The notes: generated from the letters alone by a model not told the origin. Counted from the first letter of the stretch, positions 33,329 through 44,762 are shown. The stretch is DNA of 64,000 nt from Linum tenue (GCA_946122785.1 CAMGYJ010000002.1:21612492-21676491), one strand, 5' to 3'. Numbers and translations are program-made.

Positions 33329-34525
33329 GGGATGAGATACCGTGACAACCCCATTAGGGGTTGTGAGATTGACAACCCATTTTATAACCATAGGATTCAT
33401 TCTCTCTCTTGTCTCTTTCTTCTTTTTTTCAAATCAATAGTACATATTGGATTAAGGGTATTTTTGGACGAAAAAATTGACCACACTAGATTATTACCCT
33501 AATTAATACCTAAAACCATACACTCTCTCTTTCCTCTTCCTCTCTCTCTCTCTCTCTCTCTCTCACGCCATATTTCTTCTTCCTCCCATCTATTCCCTCT
33601 CTCTATCGACTGCCACCACTGCCGTCGTCGCAGCCCTCCTGTCGATCGGCCGCGCCCTTCGCCTCTCGTCACTGCCGCAGCCCTCCCGTCGTCGCGCCCT
33701 CCGCCTCCCAGCACCGTCAGGTCCCTCCCACCGCAGCCATCGCGGCCTCCTCCTCCCACCATCGCCGCGCCATCACCCTCTCCCCGTCGCAACCTTCCCG
33801 CCGCCCTCTGTCTCCCATCACCACCGTCGCCACGAGGGTCACCGCCTCTCCCCTGCCTCCCCCTTTCCTCATCCCTGATTTTTTTTTATTCCAGATCTGT
33901 GATTTTTCATATTTCAGATCTGATTTTTTTGCGTTAGTCTCTAGTGGTACGCTACCAGTGGCACTGGTACCGCTACGAGTGGTACTGGTACTGGTACTGC
34001 TAATGGTACCCCTATCAGTGGTACTGGTACTGCTAATGGTACCGCTACAAGTGGTAATGGTACCGTACCACTAGCCCTGATAGCGTACCACTAGTACTAG
34101 TAGCGTACCACTACTGCTGATAGCGCTACCAGTGAGTAGTGGTATCATACCAATACCAGTGGTAGCGTACCACTAGTCGAAAATCACTACCACTAGCGCA
34201 CTGCCGAAGTGGTACTTTTTTGCAGGTGGCCGGAGTGAGTCTGATCGGAGGATTTCACCGGGAAAAAGTCTGCCGGTCGGAGAAAGTTTGGCGGTCAAAG
34301 CGGAGAGGCTGCTGGAAAAAAAAAGAGATAGAGAAAGATACAAGTGTATTAATTGTAGGGTTTAATTTTTTTTTTAAAAAAGGCATGTATTTAATATGAG
34401 TTTTGAATTCTCAATCTGTAATTAATACAAAATAATTAATCAATAAATTCATTTTTTTTCATACCCAAAATACCCTTGGTTGTCAATCTGACAACCCCTT
34501 AGGGGTTGTCACCGTATCCCGTCCC
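33329..34525. mobile_element. MULE-type non-autonomous element nested in the hAT element
   Basis: Flanked by the 10-bp direct repeat GGCAAAAATA (33319-33328 and 34526-34535). The termini are inverted repeats of about 45 bases (GGGATGAGATACCGTGAC... at the left) that themselves contain a small hairpin, ACAACCCC and GGGGTTGT. Repeat length and target size fit Mutator-like elements. The interior is a CT microsatellite, a GC-rich Ser/Pro/Arg-coding-like stretch without a credible gene, and a GTGGTACT-rich block at about 33945-34215. Confidence 0.8.
33945..34215. repeat. GTGGTACT / AGTACCAC-rich quasi-palindromic block
   Basis: GTGGTAC and GGTACTG motifs dominate the left half. In the right half the inverted form TACCACTA (as in GCGTACCACTAG) dominates. 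The block can fold on itself over about 270 bases. It is inside the MULE-type element and is present in both large copies. Confidence 0.75.
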
Positions 34526-34550
34526 GGCAAAAATACCCATGGTTGGGTAA

Positions 34551-34902
34551 GGGGTCGTTTGGAAGTTGCGATTGTTAAATAGATGTATTGTTGAGAATGC
34601 ATGTATACTATTATACATGTATTGTCGAATTTGATGCATTATAGAATACAACGTTTGGTATGTGTAATTGTGTATGTCGCATCAGCTAAAAGCTGAGACA
34701 AAACAATCTCAACTCAACTATCTCAACAATCACAACTAAAAGTTGAGATATAACAATCACTCAAAATGAGTGATAGTTTCTGTCACATCACAGAAACAAT
34801 CCATGTATTGTTTCTGCTAAAAAAACAAAAAAACGATGCATTGTAAACAATACATGCATAATGACAATCTCAACAAAACAATCGCAACTTCCAAACGACC
34901 CC
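34551..34902. mobile_element. Tourist-like (PIF/Harbinger) MITE
   Basis: 352 bp, inverted repeats of about 26 bases starting GGGGTCGTTTGGAAGTTGCG, flanked by the 3-bp duplication TAA (34548-34550 and 34903-34905). TIR sequence and TWA target fit Tourist/PIF-Harbinger. Non-coding, with several internal AACAATC/GATTGTT inverted motifs. It is inserted between the MULE-type element and the right tip of the hAT element. Confidence 0.85.
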
Positions 34903-34926
34903 TAAATTGCCATCCCTACTCAAAAG

Positions 34927-36642
34927 TACTGTCAATACTATTACTCATTATTTTACCATAGCAACTTTAACCATAAATAAATCCTACCAATTTATTGTCA
35001 ATGAGTTTTTTTACAGGTATTCATTGTTAAAATTTTCGAGGTCAAAGAGTATCTTTATACCTCTTCAGGAATTCAATCCACCGGTTATATATCGATACTT
35101 CGACTGTTCAAATAATTATCTCAATATTGGTGATTATAATCTTACAAATTACGAGAAAGAGAGTGAATATTAAAAAAAATATTGAGCACTAACGTGAAGA
35201 GTAAGATAAAGAGAATAATGATCCATATTAATTTAAAATTTAATAATAAAAACATGAATTAAAAATTGAGAAAAGTACATACTTGATCATATAAATTGAT
35301 TGCTAATGTTCTAGAAGAGACTAATCAAATGGAGCCTATAAAATTATTTTGAAGTTTAGAAAACACTACTCCATGACCATTTATTGCACCAAGCATAACC
35401 AATGATATACACTCATTTTACATATTGATTTTGATCCATGATTCTAAAGTTGTGTTTATGTTATTATATGCTTTTTAAACACGGATTCACAAACACTATT
35501 AGACCGTCAATAGATTACAGATTCACAAACACGGTGATAAATCAAAACTTGTAATACGGGGAAATTACCGATTGTTGTTGTTGTGGTCAATTCTCAATTC
35601 CCCAAAAAAACAAACAAAAGCAGAACATTTAATTTGAGGACAGAGCCAAAACAGCCTTCAGAGGTACGTGTCATGAGACCTTGAATGCGTTGGCAGACGG
35701 AGAGCCCGCGAGCTCACAGTAGTGACCCTGCTCCCTCCAGCACTTGAATTAGCGGATTGAACCGGTTGGTTTTTTCTGAATAGGCCAGTCTGTCGTCTTC
35801 CCTTGTTGCTGGCTTGCTGCTGCTACACAACCGTTCTCTCCCCGTTTCGGCCACACACAAAATCACAAACTTTGCTCTCCCCTGAAGGAATTCCGATCCC
35901 CCTTCTCCCTCTATCCAGTTTTTCTATTAAAAGTTCGGTCCTTTTTGTGATACATGGGATGGCGAAGCCAGATATAGTCATATAAATATGCTTTATCTGG
36001 TGCTATTGGATACTGCTGCCTGGTTAATTGGGGCGTGAATCCAGTTTTTGGATTCTCGTCTTCCGGGGGGAAGAAAAGAAGAAGAAATTCTATTTTTCTT
36101 CTTCTGATTGTCTCTCCCCCTTCTGCAGGTATGCTATTTTCTGGATTCTCTTTGATATCGTGTTTGCCCTATTGGGTCGCACTAAATTCTGTTTGTTTTT
36201 GGGGAAAAATGGGGAGAAACTTGTTGCATAAGTTTTTGTTGTTGTTGTTCGCATGTTGTGATGCGCTTCTTTTCTGATTGGCGGATGATAGAATTTGTTT
36301 TGGATGCTAACAACATTTGGTTTATGATAGAATTTGTTTCTTAATGGTTTGGCGGTGGAATGTGTTTGATTGGTTGCGATTTGTTTTTGGTGGTCAAATG
36401 TTTATTGAACTTTTCGACAATGTAAATCAAGAATATCGGGCCGTGATTGAATCTTTGATCCAGGGACTGGATTCTGAGGTTCTGTGCGGTTCATGCAAAT
36501 CTGAGGGGAGAGACCTGCTGATTGATATGGAGCTTTGATTCTGCTGCTGGTTCTGAGATCGTGAAAGTTTGGACTACTTGGGCGTTCTCTAGGTACCACT
36601 GAAAATCATTTGGCCTTCTTTGCGGAAGGCTAATTCGCGTAG
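34927..36642. promoter_or_regulatory. Fimbrin upstream region and probable 5' leader with intron
   Basis: AT-rich to about 35600, then more balanced. From about 35770 to 36130 the sequence is pyrimidine-rich with a CTTCTGCAG|GT junction at about 36120-36130, suggesting a 5' untranslated exon and a leader intron before the ATG at 36643. Several short upstream frames are present. I cannot place the transcription start. Confidence 0.4.
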
Positions 36643-39600
36643 ATGACGAGTTATTTAGGTGTTCAAGTCTCTGATCCAACGCTGCAGAATCAGTTCACTC
36701 AGGTGGAGCTTCGTAGCCTCAAATCTAAAGTAAGTCCCTTTTTGTTATCCTCAGTGTTTATCTGTTTGAATGCCGGCGTTTTGTCCGCTGGAATCATCCT
36801 CCGATGGAAAAATGTCATTTCAAGTTCTTTTGATCCAGCTTGACTTTTAATGTTATTGATGTTTGTTCCTCCCCCTCCCTTAATTCAGTTTACCGCAGTA
36901 AAGAACGAGAAAGGTAAAGTTACAATTGGAGATTTGCCATCTTTGCTGGTGACATTAAAAGCCTTTGCTTCAACATTCAAGGAGGAAGAGGTTGCAGGCC
37001 TCTTAGCTCAATCCTTTCCTGACTTGACTGTCGATATAGACTTTGAAGGGTTTCTCAGGGTGAGCTGCTCTCATTTTCATAACCTTGCCTTCCCTTTTAT
37101 ACTTGCTTTTGTGAACCAACTTATTATCGTCTGAAGTCTCATAATGTCCATTTGAACCACCCTATTTGGCATTTGAATTTCAATAAATAGGAACTGAACA
37201 GTGTGATTGGTATATTGTAGTTTGTTTCCAAGGAAAAGGATATACTCTTTCTTTGCTTACGAACTCGGAATGTGACAGGTGTACTTGAATTTGCAAGGTC
37301 AAGCTAATGCTAAATCAGGGCATTCAAAAACAGCCTCAGCATTCCTCAAGGCATCAATAACCACTCTGCTTCACACTATTAGCCATTCTGAGCGAGCATT
37401 ATATGTAGCTCACATAAACAGTTACCTTGAGGATGACCCATTTCTGAAGCAGTTTCTTCCCTTGGATCCAGCGACAAATGATTTATTTGATCTTGCGAAG
37501 GATGGAGTTCTTCTATGGTTAGTTGATTTGGCAATTTCATTGGTACTTTTGTTGCTGTATTACCTTGAACTTAATCATCGTCTTCATTTTGGTTTTTGTT
37601 CAGTAAGCTTATCAATGTTGCTGTTCCTGGGACTATTGATGAGCGGGCAATCAATTGTAAAAAGATTCTTAACTTGTGGGAGAGGAATGAGAACCACACC
37701 CTTTGCCTCAACTCTGCAAAGGCTATCGGTTGCACAGTGGTTAACATTGGTACACAGGACTTGGTGGAAGCAAGAGTAGGTTTAATCTACCTATAGGTTT
37801 TTATGCTATAAACTAGGTCTGATTTGTGGTAATCAGAAGATTTGTTGCTAACATAATTCCAATGATTTTGCAGCCTCATCTTGTGCTTGGTCTAATTTCT
37901 CAGATTATAAAGGTTAGACTTCGGCTTTTTTCTTCATTGCAAATTTGCATATCGCGAGTTATAACTTATAAGGCTATGGGGTAGCTGGCAGGTGTTAGAA
38001 ATTAATCATTTAAAACATTACTCTAAATTACTTTGCATATTTTCTCGATTTGGGTGTTAATGTCTATGGACTTAAATTCTTCACTCTGGTGTTCTCAGAT
38101 TCAATTGTTAGCAGATCTCAACCTCAAGAAGACACCTCAGCTTGTGGAATTGGTGGAGGACAACACTGTAATGAAATACATAATTGAGGACCGTTAATTT
38201 TTTTCTCCCCATTTGCATTGTTCAGCAAATCAATCTGAAAAATTGTCCACTGAAAAATTTATCTCTCAGGATATAGAAGAGCTCATGAGCTTGGCCCCTG
38301 AAAAGCTCTTATTGAAATGGATGAATTTCCATCTGGGCAAAGCAGGCTATGAAAAACGTGTTTCAAACTTCTCTTCCGACTTGAAGGTACTAGCAATATC
38401 ATTTTATATCTATTCTCTAGCAACAAATATGCACAGGTGACATGACTCCTTTTCTTCGTTTTTGGGAAAAATGCCTCAATTGTTCTGTTAGTCATGCTCT
38501 AGGAGATGCATTGAAACTCTTAGAACTTTAGGCACATGTATTAGTTGATGCCTGATTGTCTCTTCAGTACCAAAAAGTAGTCTTTTTCTATGAATACTAC
38601 ATCCTCCAAATACTGAGTACCCCAATTGTCTGCTGACATTGAATCTTGCCATTCTCTGAAAATTATGCTTGTGGTGATTTTTTCATGGCCGAACTTGTAG
38701 GATGGAAGGGCTTATGCCTACCTTCTTAATGTTCTTGCACCAGAGCACTGCAATCCAGCTACATTGGACGCTAAGACTGCGCTTGAGAGGGCTACACTAG
38801 TACTTGATCATGCTGAGAAAATGGGCTGCAAACGGTATTTGAAACCAACTGATATTGTTGAAGGCTCATCAAATCTGAATCTTGCCTTTGTAGCACAAAT
38901 ATTTCATCGAAGGTGAGGGACACTGACTCTAAGGGCCTTACTTTCTGAACTGTTGGGTATATGTTACTATTACGCTGAGCATGTATACTTTTGTAAGAAA
39001 TTAAGTGAGGTGGGCTCATTCATATGAATGCGTTGTAGAGATATATACACCATCTACATTGCATCAGTGGTGGTGTTTTAGAGTAAATGTAGAGATATAT
39101 ACACCATCTACATTGCATCAGTGGTGGTGTTTTAGAGTAAATGTATCAGCATAGTTACTGTAGTCTGTGTACCAATGCTTTCTAGAGACTTTGTGTTCCC
39201 TAATCATGTGGTAGTTGGAAAAGGGACCTGTTGGCTGTGGTCCAATGTGTTTAAAAATGCTGCTTTAGCTCTTGGTAATTGCTCCATGCAGGCAAATGCA
39301 CACATTCACACAAACAAGTGGTGGTTCCATAGTCGGAATTGATAGTAGCTACAATTAAGTTTTGATGCATTTATGCTGAAAATATCCCTCAACCCAACTG
39401 ACCTGGTTGATTAGGGTCACGGCATTTTAATCATTTAAGCATTTTTGTTATTCTGAGTCATCATGAAATATTTATGCTATCTTCTTCTTGATAACTTTGT
39501 AGGAGTACCATAGTCTATGCTCTTTATGGTTTCATGTTCATGCCATTTTTTTCCTTTGGTCAAAAAGCTTTTCTGATCGTGCTATTTCCTTCCCCCCAAA

Positions 39601-41269
39601 AATTATGATTGAAATGAAATTTGCATCTTACTATTGCAGGAGTGGCCTGAGTACAGATGGCAAAAAGTATGCTTTTGCAGAGATGATGACAGATGATGTG
39701 CAAACATCCAGAGAAGAGAGATGCTTTAGATTGTGGATCAATAGTCTTGGAGCTACCTATTGTAACAACGTGTTTGAGGATGTTAGGAATGGGTAAATTT
39801 CCCCTCTCTTGTTCAATCTACTGGTGTTCACATGGTACAATTTGCAGATGTTCAGTCTCTTTTTGTTACCTTTTGAGGCAATGTTTCTATAGTACGGATT
39901 CCATTTTGGTGTATTGGTATCTTTTTAAGTTTCAACTTATGTTTTTTCTTTTCTTGGAACAGTTTTTGCATTTTGGTTTGGCGGTAACTTGGATTCTGGA
40001 ACATTATGCTTGCAGGTGGATACTTCTTGAAGTACTTGACAAGATTAAACCCGGATCAGTTAACTGGAAGCATGCCACAAAACCTCCCATCAAAATGCCA
40101 TTCAGGAAAGTGGAGAATTGCAATCAGGTCATAAAGATTGGGAGGCAGTTGAAGTTTTCACTTGTTAATCTAGCTGGCAATGATTTTGTGCAAGGAAATA
40201 AGAAACTCATACTCGGTAAATGTCCATGGTCTCTTCACTTTTCATGCTCTCCCTGAGTTTAGTACCTATGATTAATGTCGCACTGAATCTGAAGATTCTT
40301 AGTTCTTTTTCAGCTTTCTTATGGCAATTGATGAGATATTCCATGCTTCAACTTTTGAAGAACTTGAGATCACACTCTCAAGGGAAGGAAGTAACTGATA
40401 CAGATATCTTGCATTGGGTGAATAAAAAAGTTCGAAGTATGGGGAGAACTTCCCGGATTGAAAATTTCAAGGTTAATAAAATAAAAGTTATCCACTTTTT
40501 ACCCCCGTCATCAGTTGACATATGTTAGCTGACGTGTGCTGACTTTATAAAAATATGGAAATTATTGCCAGGATAAGAGCATATCAAATGGGATATTCTT
40601 CCTTGAGCTTCTCAGTTCTGTGGAACCCAGAGTTGTAAACTGGAACCTTGTCACGAAGGGCGAAAGTGGTAATCACTAATGACCATTTTTCCCAGCTATT
40701 CTGCATTGTGAATGCATGTATTCTGCATTTTTAGTAGTAGGACATTGACAGCTTTGGTTATCATCATCTTCTTTCCCCACTTCAATACAACAGATGACGA
40801 AAAGAGACTGAATGCTACATACATTATCAGCGTGGCCAGGAAACTTGGCTGTTCCATTTTCGTGTTGCCAGAAGACATTATGGAGGTAACACTGCTTTCT
40901 TTTGTATAGAACTGTTATTACTGAGGGAAATCTCTTGTTAGGGGTGGAATTAAGGTCAGCCAAACTTATCTCCGAGTTTGGTTGCAGGTGAACCAGAAGA
41001 TGATTCTGACGCTAGCGGCGAGCATTATGTACTGGAGCCTCCAAAAAGCAGTGGAAGAAGGGGAGTCGCTGTCCCCGGCACCTTCCAGTTGCAACACATG
41101 CAACGCTACACCTGATGCATCCCCGGCCCCTTCAGTTTGTGGTGAAGATGAAAGCTCTTCCATCGCCGGTGATGTATCAAGCTTGACCATCGACGATGCC
41201 GCGTCAGACACCACAGTTTCCTCGTCGCCTTTTGACAATGAGGAAGTCACCTCTGCAGGAGGCGAGTGA
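36643..41269 (+). CDS. Fimbrin (plastin-type actin-bundling protein), 14 coding exons
   Basis: Exons: 36643-36729, 36889-37059, 37279-37517, 37604-37775, 37874-37912, 38099-38167, 38270-38386, 38701-38912, 39640-39792, 40016-40215, 40314-40471, 40572-40668, 40794-40885, 40988-41269; 2088 nt, 695 residues, all GT-AG introns. Four calponin-homology domains in two tandem actin-binding domains follow an EF-hand-like N-terminal region that lacks obvious calcium ligands, as in plant fimbrins. Key segments: [32 protein letters not shown] (CH1), [10 protein letters not shown] and [12 protein letters not shown] (CH2), [10 protein letters not shown] (CH3), [10 protein letters not shown] (CH4). The C-terminal tail after CH4 is Ser/Asp-rich, as in Arabidopsis fimbrins. 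It crosslinks actin filaments in the cytosol. The start [12 protein letters not shown] matches the family N-terminus. Exons 1-3 recur after the gap. Confidence 0.95.
39035..39142 (+). repeat. 54-bp tandem duplication in fimbrin intron 8
   Basis: Two back-to-back 54-bp units beginning GTAGAGATATATACACC at 39035 and 39089 appear identical. They lie in the longest fimbrin intron and do not touch splice sites. Confidence 0.9.
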
Positions 41270-41741
41270 TCCCAACCAGAAAAACAAAAATATGTAAAAA
41301 GAAAAGAATCTCAAACTGAAGTCAAAACGGGTTTTGTGATATACAAGGCAATATACATGTGCAGTAGAAAGAAAAAGTGTTGAAAGTCCATGATATCATC
41401 CCTTCAGTCAGAATCACAAAAGGGAAAAAATGAACAGGGAGGGAAACATGGGGATGAAGAAAAAGGGGTAATACGATTTTGTAGTTGCATTTCAACTCGT
41501 GAAAGAATATGACAGAACAAGTTTGGCTTCTTTTCATTTGCAGAGTAGGATTGTAACATGCATCATTCTTTGGACATGATTGAACTTGTCGTCAGCACCT
41601 TAATAAACTCGGAATTCTCCGGTTTCTTCGCTTACAAGAAACAACAATGGAATGAAGGATACCAAAGAGAGAGTCAGTCACATGACTCAAACTTGGAACG
41701 TTGCGATTGTTCAACCCTTGCACATTCTATCCCTGCTTCGA
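41270..41741. other. Convergent 3' region between fimbrin and the dioxygenase gene
   Basis: Should contain the 3' untranslated regions of both convergent genes. No separate gene or repeat seen. Confidence 0.5.
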
Positions 41742-43156
41742 TCAAGGTTTCTCGTTGTGTTGGATCTTCAAAGTGTCGATGTAAGCCTTGCCGTCAAGCT
41801 GGCGGGAAAAGAGGCCATTGTAGAACTCTCTGATTGTCACCACCTTGAAAAGAGCCGGTGTCTCTTTTGTGATCAAGCTAGCAGCAGGCCCGGTTTCACC
41901 ATCATACCTTGGAGAATGGAAGCAGGCAATCGAGAGCCTTTCCTTATCCGAATTCACCAGTGCACGGTGCTCGATGCTACGGTATGCTCCATTGGTTATG
42001 ATCTGCTTACACAACCAGAAATTGTTCAGCACATACAGAAGTAAAGAACTTCCCATTGTATGCACAGCTTTTAGTATTTGAGTTCCTTCACCTCTAGAAT
42101 GTCACCAACATTGACCACGAAAGCATTGGGAATTGCCTTGACAGGAACCCATCTTCCATCTTTCTTTATCTGCAGACCATCCACTTGACCTACTTGCAGA
42201 AGGACGGTGAGACCAGTGCCATCCGAATGAGGAGTCAGCCCCATAACTCTCTCTGGCTGGGGCATGGAGGGTAGTAGTTCATCCTCATCGTCTGCCTCAC
42301 GTTCTCGTAAAAATCCTTCATTTCCTCGTCCCCTTCGATCTTCAAAGCCTTTCCAACATGTTTCAGGATGGTGGAGGCCAGATTCTTCACCTCCAACGAG
42401 TACTGCTCTACAGTATCCCTACACACAAGAAAATCACTCGAACGAGGCTTAAAGTTGAATCGTTTTATCCGCGAGTTTGAAATCTATGCAAACCTGAAAG
42501 GAAGAGGGAGGTTAGGGAGCAAGTGAGGCTTCCTCAGATAGGGTGGCTGGGTGACCAAGTAGAAAATGTCACTCCAGTCCAGCTTTTGTTCCTCGGAGAC
42601 CACAAACGTCTGTCCAAACCCTTCAACCTCTCCTGGAAACTGCCACAGCTTCTTCTTCTCCTCCATTGGCAGATTGAAGAATTCCTGAACCTGTGCCTTC
42701 ATCTCCTCCAACAGACCACTGCTTATCCCATGATTTACCAACTGCACGAGCTCATTCAATGTTAAGCAGAAATGGGCTTCATTGTTATAACGTAATGGAG
42801 GGTTAGAAGGTATGCATACGGATAACAGATTCAAGGCATTCCAACATTCGGAGTAATAACATGCATACTGGTGGTGATCATATTCATACCTGGAAAAAGC
42901 CCCAATCTTTGCAGGCGGAGTGGAGCTTGGCGAGTTCAGAATCCATGGACTCTGGATCGAGCAAGCTCTGGAGGTCAATAACTGGAAGCTGAGGCTGCTG
43001 CTGATGGAGTGAAGCAACATCCTGATCATCAAGACGAGCATATCGGGGTGGAACAGTGGCCAAACCCTGTTGCTTCACCAATTCCTGAACGCTAGGGACA
43101 AGTAGGGAGCTGCCAATGCTCATTCCAGCAGCAGGTAATTCTGATTCTGAAGCCAT
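41742..43156 (-). pseudogene. SRG1-like 2-oxoglutarate/Fe(II) dioxygenase with one-base frameshift (2OGD-1)
   Basis: Four exons on the minus strand: 43156-42890, 42741-42494, 42418-42092, 42002-41742, about 367 residues once the break is ignored. The N-terminal DIOX_N domain (LPVIDLQSLLD, WGFFQ|LVNHG) and C-terminal 2OG-Fe(II) domain are present, with HSDG (HxD iron ligands), the distal His in RSIEHRA and RLSIACF (RxS, 2-oxoglutarate binding). At about 42255-42265 the frame breaks within the conserved YYPPCP segment: four C residues occur where five are needed to continue into [14 protein letters not shown], so exon 3 is one base short (327 nt). In the sequence as given, translation stops soon after (SQRELWG). 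It may be a sequencing error in the C run or a real loss. Class DOXC, as in SRG1 and codeine demethylase; the substrate is unknown. Confidence 0.85.
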
Positions 43157-43913
43157 GGACTTCTTTGTTTCCTTTTCTATCTAGTTTGATAATGGTGAAT
43201 GTATTCCATCGCCATTATATAAAAAAAAATAAAAAAAAATAAAAGAGATAATGGTGGATATACTGTGTCGGACGGTGCATCCAAACCCTCAAAGAGTACT
43301 CTGTCAAGTTGAGAATACATCAAAGTTGGAATTCCTGACATCTGCTAGCTGATACATTTGCTTCTAAGAGAGGCCACACACGTGTTAGAGCCATGACATC
43401 GTGTGCGACAGATTTCTATTTATTATTGTTGTCGAAGTTATAAAAAAAAAAACTGACAAATGTGGATAAAATTTCGTTTGGAACCCGTACAACAAGAAAG
43501 GGCGCGTTATCTTTAATCTTAATCTTAATTTATGAAAGCATTTTCAGTTCTTAACTCATGCATGTCAACACATACGTCCATTATACACAACGTAAATTGG
43601 CCTTTGCAATTTATTTATGGTTTTGGCTATAGTATCATGTCTCAAAGTTTAGTTAATTAATGATCTAAATAACCTTAGCCTATAGTATCATGTCAAAATA
43701 TTTTCTTTTGATCATTTGGAAGAAGTGTATTCTATAGATATATCTATATAAGATAACTTCGGGAATTCCCATGCATATTTAATTAAATTAGGCATCCAAT
43801 CAAATGGATGGATTTTATTCCGGCACAGGACAACCCACCCAGTATCGACCTGGCAAAGAACAAGCTGCAAGCGAACCCAAATCAATGCTTTCGTAGACCG
43901 TTTTCCACACACA
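43157..43913. other. Intergenic region between the two dioxygenase genes
   Basis: Promoter side of 2OGD-1 and 3' flank of 2OGD-2. AT-rich, with A-runs near 43220-43245 and 43441-43451. No gene or named element found. Confidence 0.5.
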
Positions 43914-44627
43914 TCAGATTCTCAAGGTATCGAGGTATGCCTTCCCCTGAATCTCACGAGAGAAGAATCCCCTAAAGAACTCCTTAACGCTCACATTCCT
44001 GAACAAGGCCGGCCTGTCTCCAGTCACCAAGCTCGGCGCAGGGTAGATCTCCCCATCGAACCTAGGAGAATGGAAGCAAGCAATCGACAGCCTCTCCTTC
44101 TCCGAGTTCACCGTCGCCCGATGCTCGATGCTCCGGTACACTCCATTGGTTATCATCTCGAGAATGTCCACCGACGTTGACCACAAAATCATTGGGAAGG
44201 ACCTTGACTGCCACCCATTGCCCGTCTTTCTTGATCTGCAAGCCTTCAACCTCATTCACCTGCAAGAGGATGGTGAGGCCAGTGCCGTCGGAGTGAGGTG
44301 TGAAGCCGATGACTTTGTCAGGCTCCGGGCACGGAGGGTAGTAGTTCGTCCGCATTGTCTGCCTTACGTTCCCCGAGAATATGTCCTTCATTTCCTCTGG
44401 TTTCATCTGCAGGGCTTTTGCCATATGGTCCAGTACTTGTGCTGCAAGGTTCCTTACCTCGAGCGAGTAGTTCTCCAATGTGTCTCTGTAGAAAGAACCG
44501 AAGAATATAGGACACCGATATGTGAGTACTCTAACTCTGAATCACTCGCAAGAAAAAGGGCGAAGGGAACTGATGTATAAGACCTGAACGGAAGGGGCAG
44601 CTTTGGGAGCAAGTGCGGCTTTCTGAG
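43914..44627 (-). pseudogene. SRG1-like 2-oxoglutarate dioxygenase, truncated by the gap and frameshifted (2OGD-2)
   Basis: Tandem paralogue of 2OGD-1 on the minus strand. Visible parts: end of exon 2 (44627-44584, RKPHLLPKLPLPFR) and a last exon 44485-43914. The first part of the gene is lost in the N gap. The last exon includes NYYPPCPEPDKVIGFTPHSD with HxD, RSIEHRA and RLSIACF. At about 44168-44172 one extra G (GTCGGTGGACATT in place of GTCGGTGACATT) breaks the frame between NVG and DILEM. The intron that 2OGD-1 has after DILE is absent here: GACATTCTCGAG runs directly into ATGATAACCAAT. Function as for 2OGD-1 if intact. Confidence 0.85.
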
Positions 44628-44727
44628 NNNNNNNNNNNNNNNNNNNNNNNNNNNNNNNNNNNNNNNNNNNNNNNNNNNNNNNNNNNNNNNNNNNNNNNNN
44701 NNNNNNNNNNNNNNNNNNNNNNNNNNN
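44628..44727. other. Assembly gap, 100 N
   Basis: Exactly 100 N, the usual placeholder for a scaffold gap of unknown size. It cuts 2OGD-2 on the left and is followed directly by the second copy of the 18186-37446 segment. Confidence 0.99.
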
Positions 44728-44762
44728 ATTCAGAGTTGGTACTTAAACCACTCTCCTGATCA

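Larger units (their letters stand above)
31456..34918. mobile_element. hAT-type non-autonomous element carrying host-gene fragments
   Basis: Flanked by the exact 8-bp direct repeat CTCAAAAG (31448-31455 and 34919-34926), the hAT signature. The tips are inverted: left TAGGCTTGGCAATT, right TAGGGATGGCAATT in reverse complement. Subterminal regions are rich in ACCCATGGGT and AACCCAT repeats as in plant hATs. There is no transposase frame. The interior holds GC-rich gene fragments (31684-33046) and two later insertions, a MULE-type element at 33329-34525 and a Tourist-type MITE at 34551-34902. Confidence 0.82.
18186..37446 (+). repeat. Large direct duplication, copy 1 (partner 44728-64000)
   Basis: From 18186 onward this sequence recurs at 44728-64000 in the same order and orientation, with an offset drifting from 26,542 to about 26,554 through small indels. 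It includes SWIB gene C, the Helitron, TRIM, hAT/MULE/Tourist nest and fimbrin exons 1-3 (in part). The right limit given is set only by the end of the window. The left limit coincides with the first base after the N gap in the partner copy. Confidence 0.97.

Noticed and set aside
33499..33792. Arg/Gly-rich minus-strand frame
   Set aside because: It is translation of a CT microsatellite and a GC-rich transposon interior, with no domain. The partner copy differs in length through the CT run.
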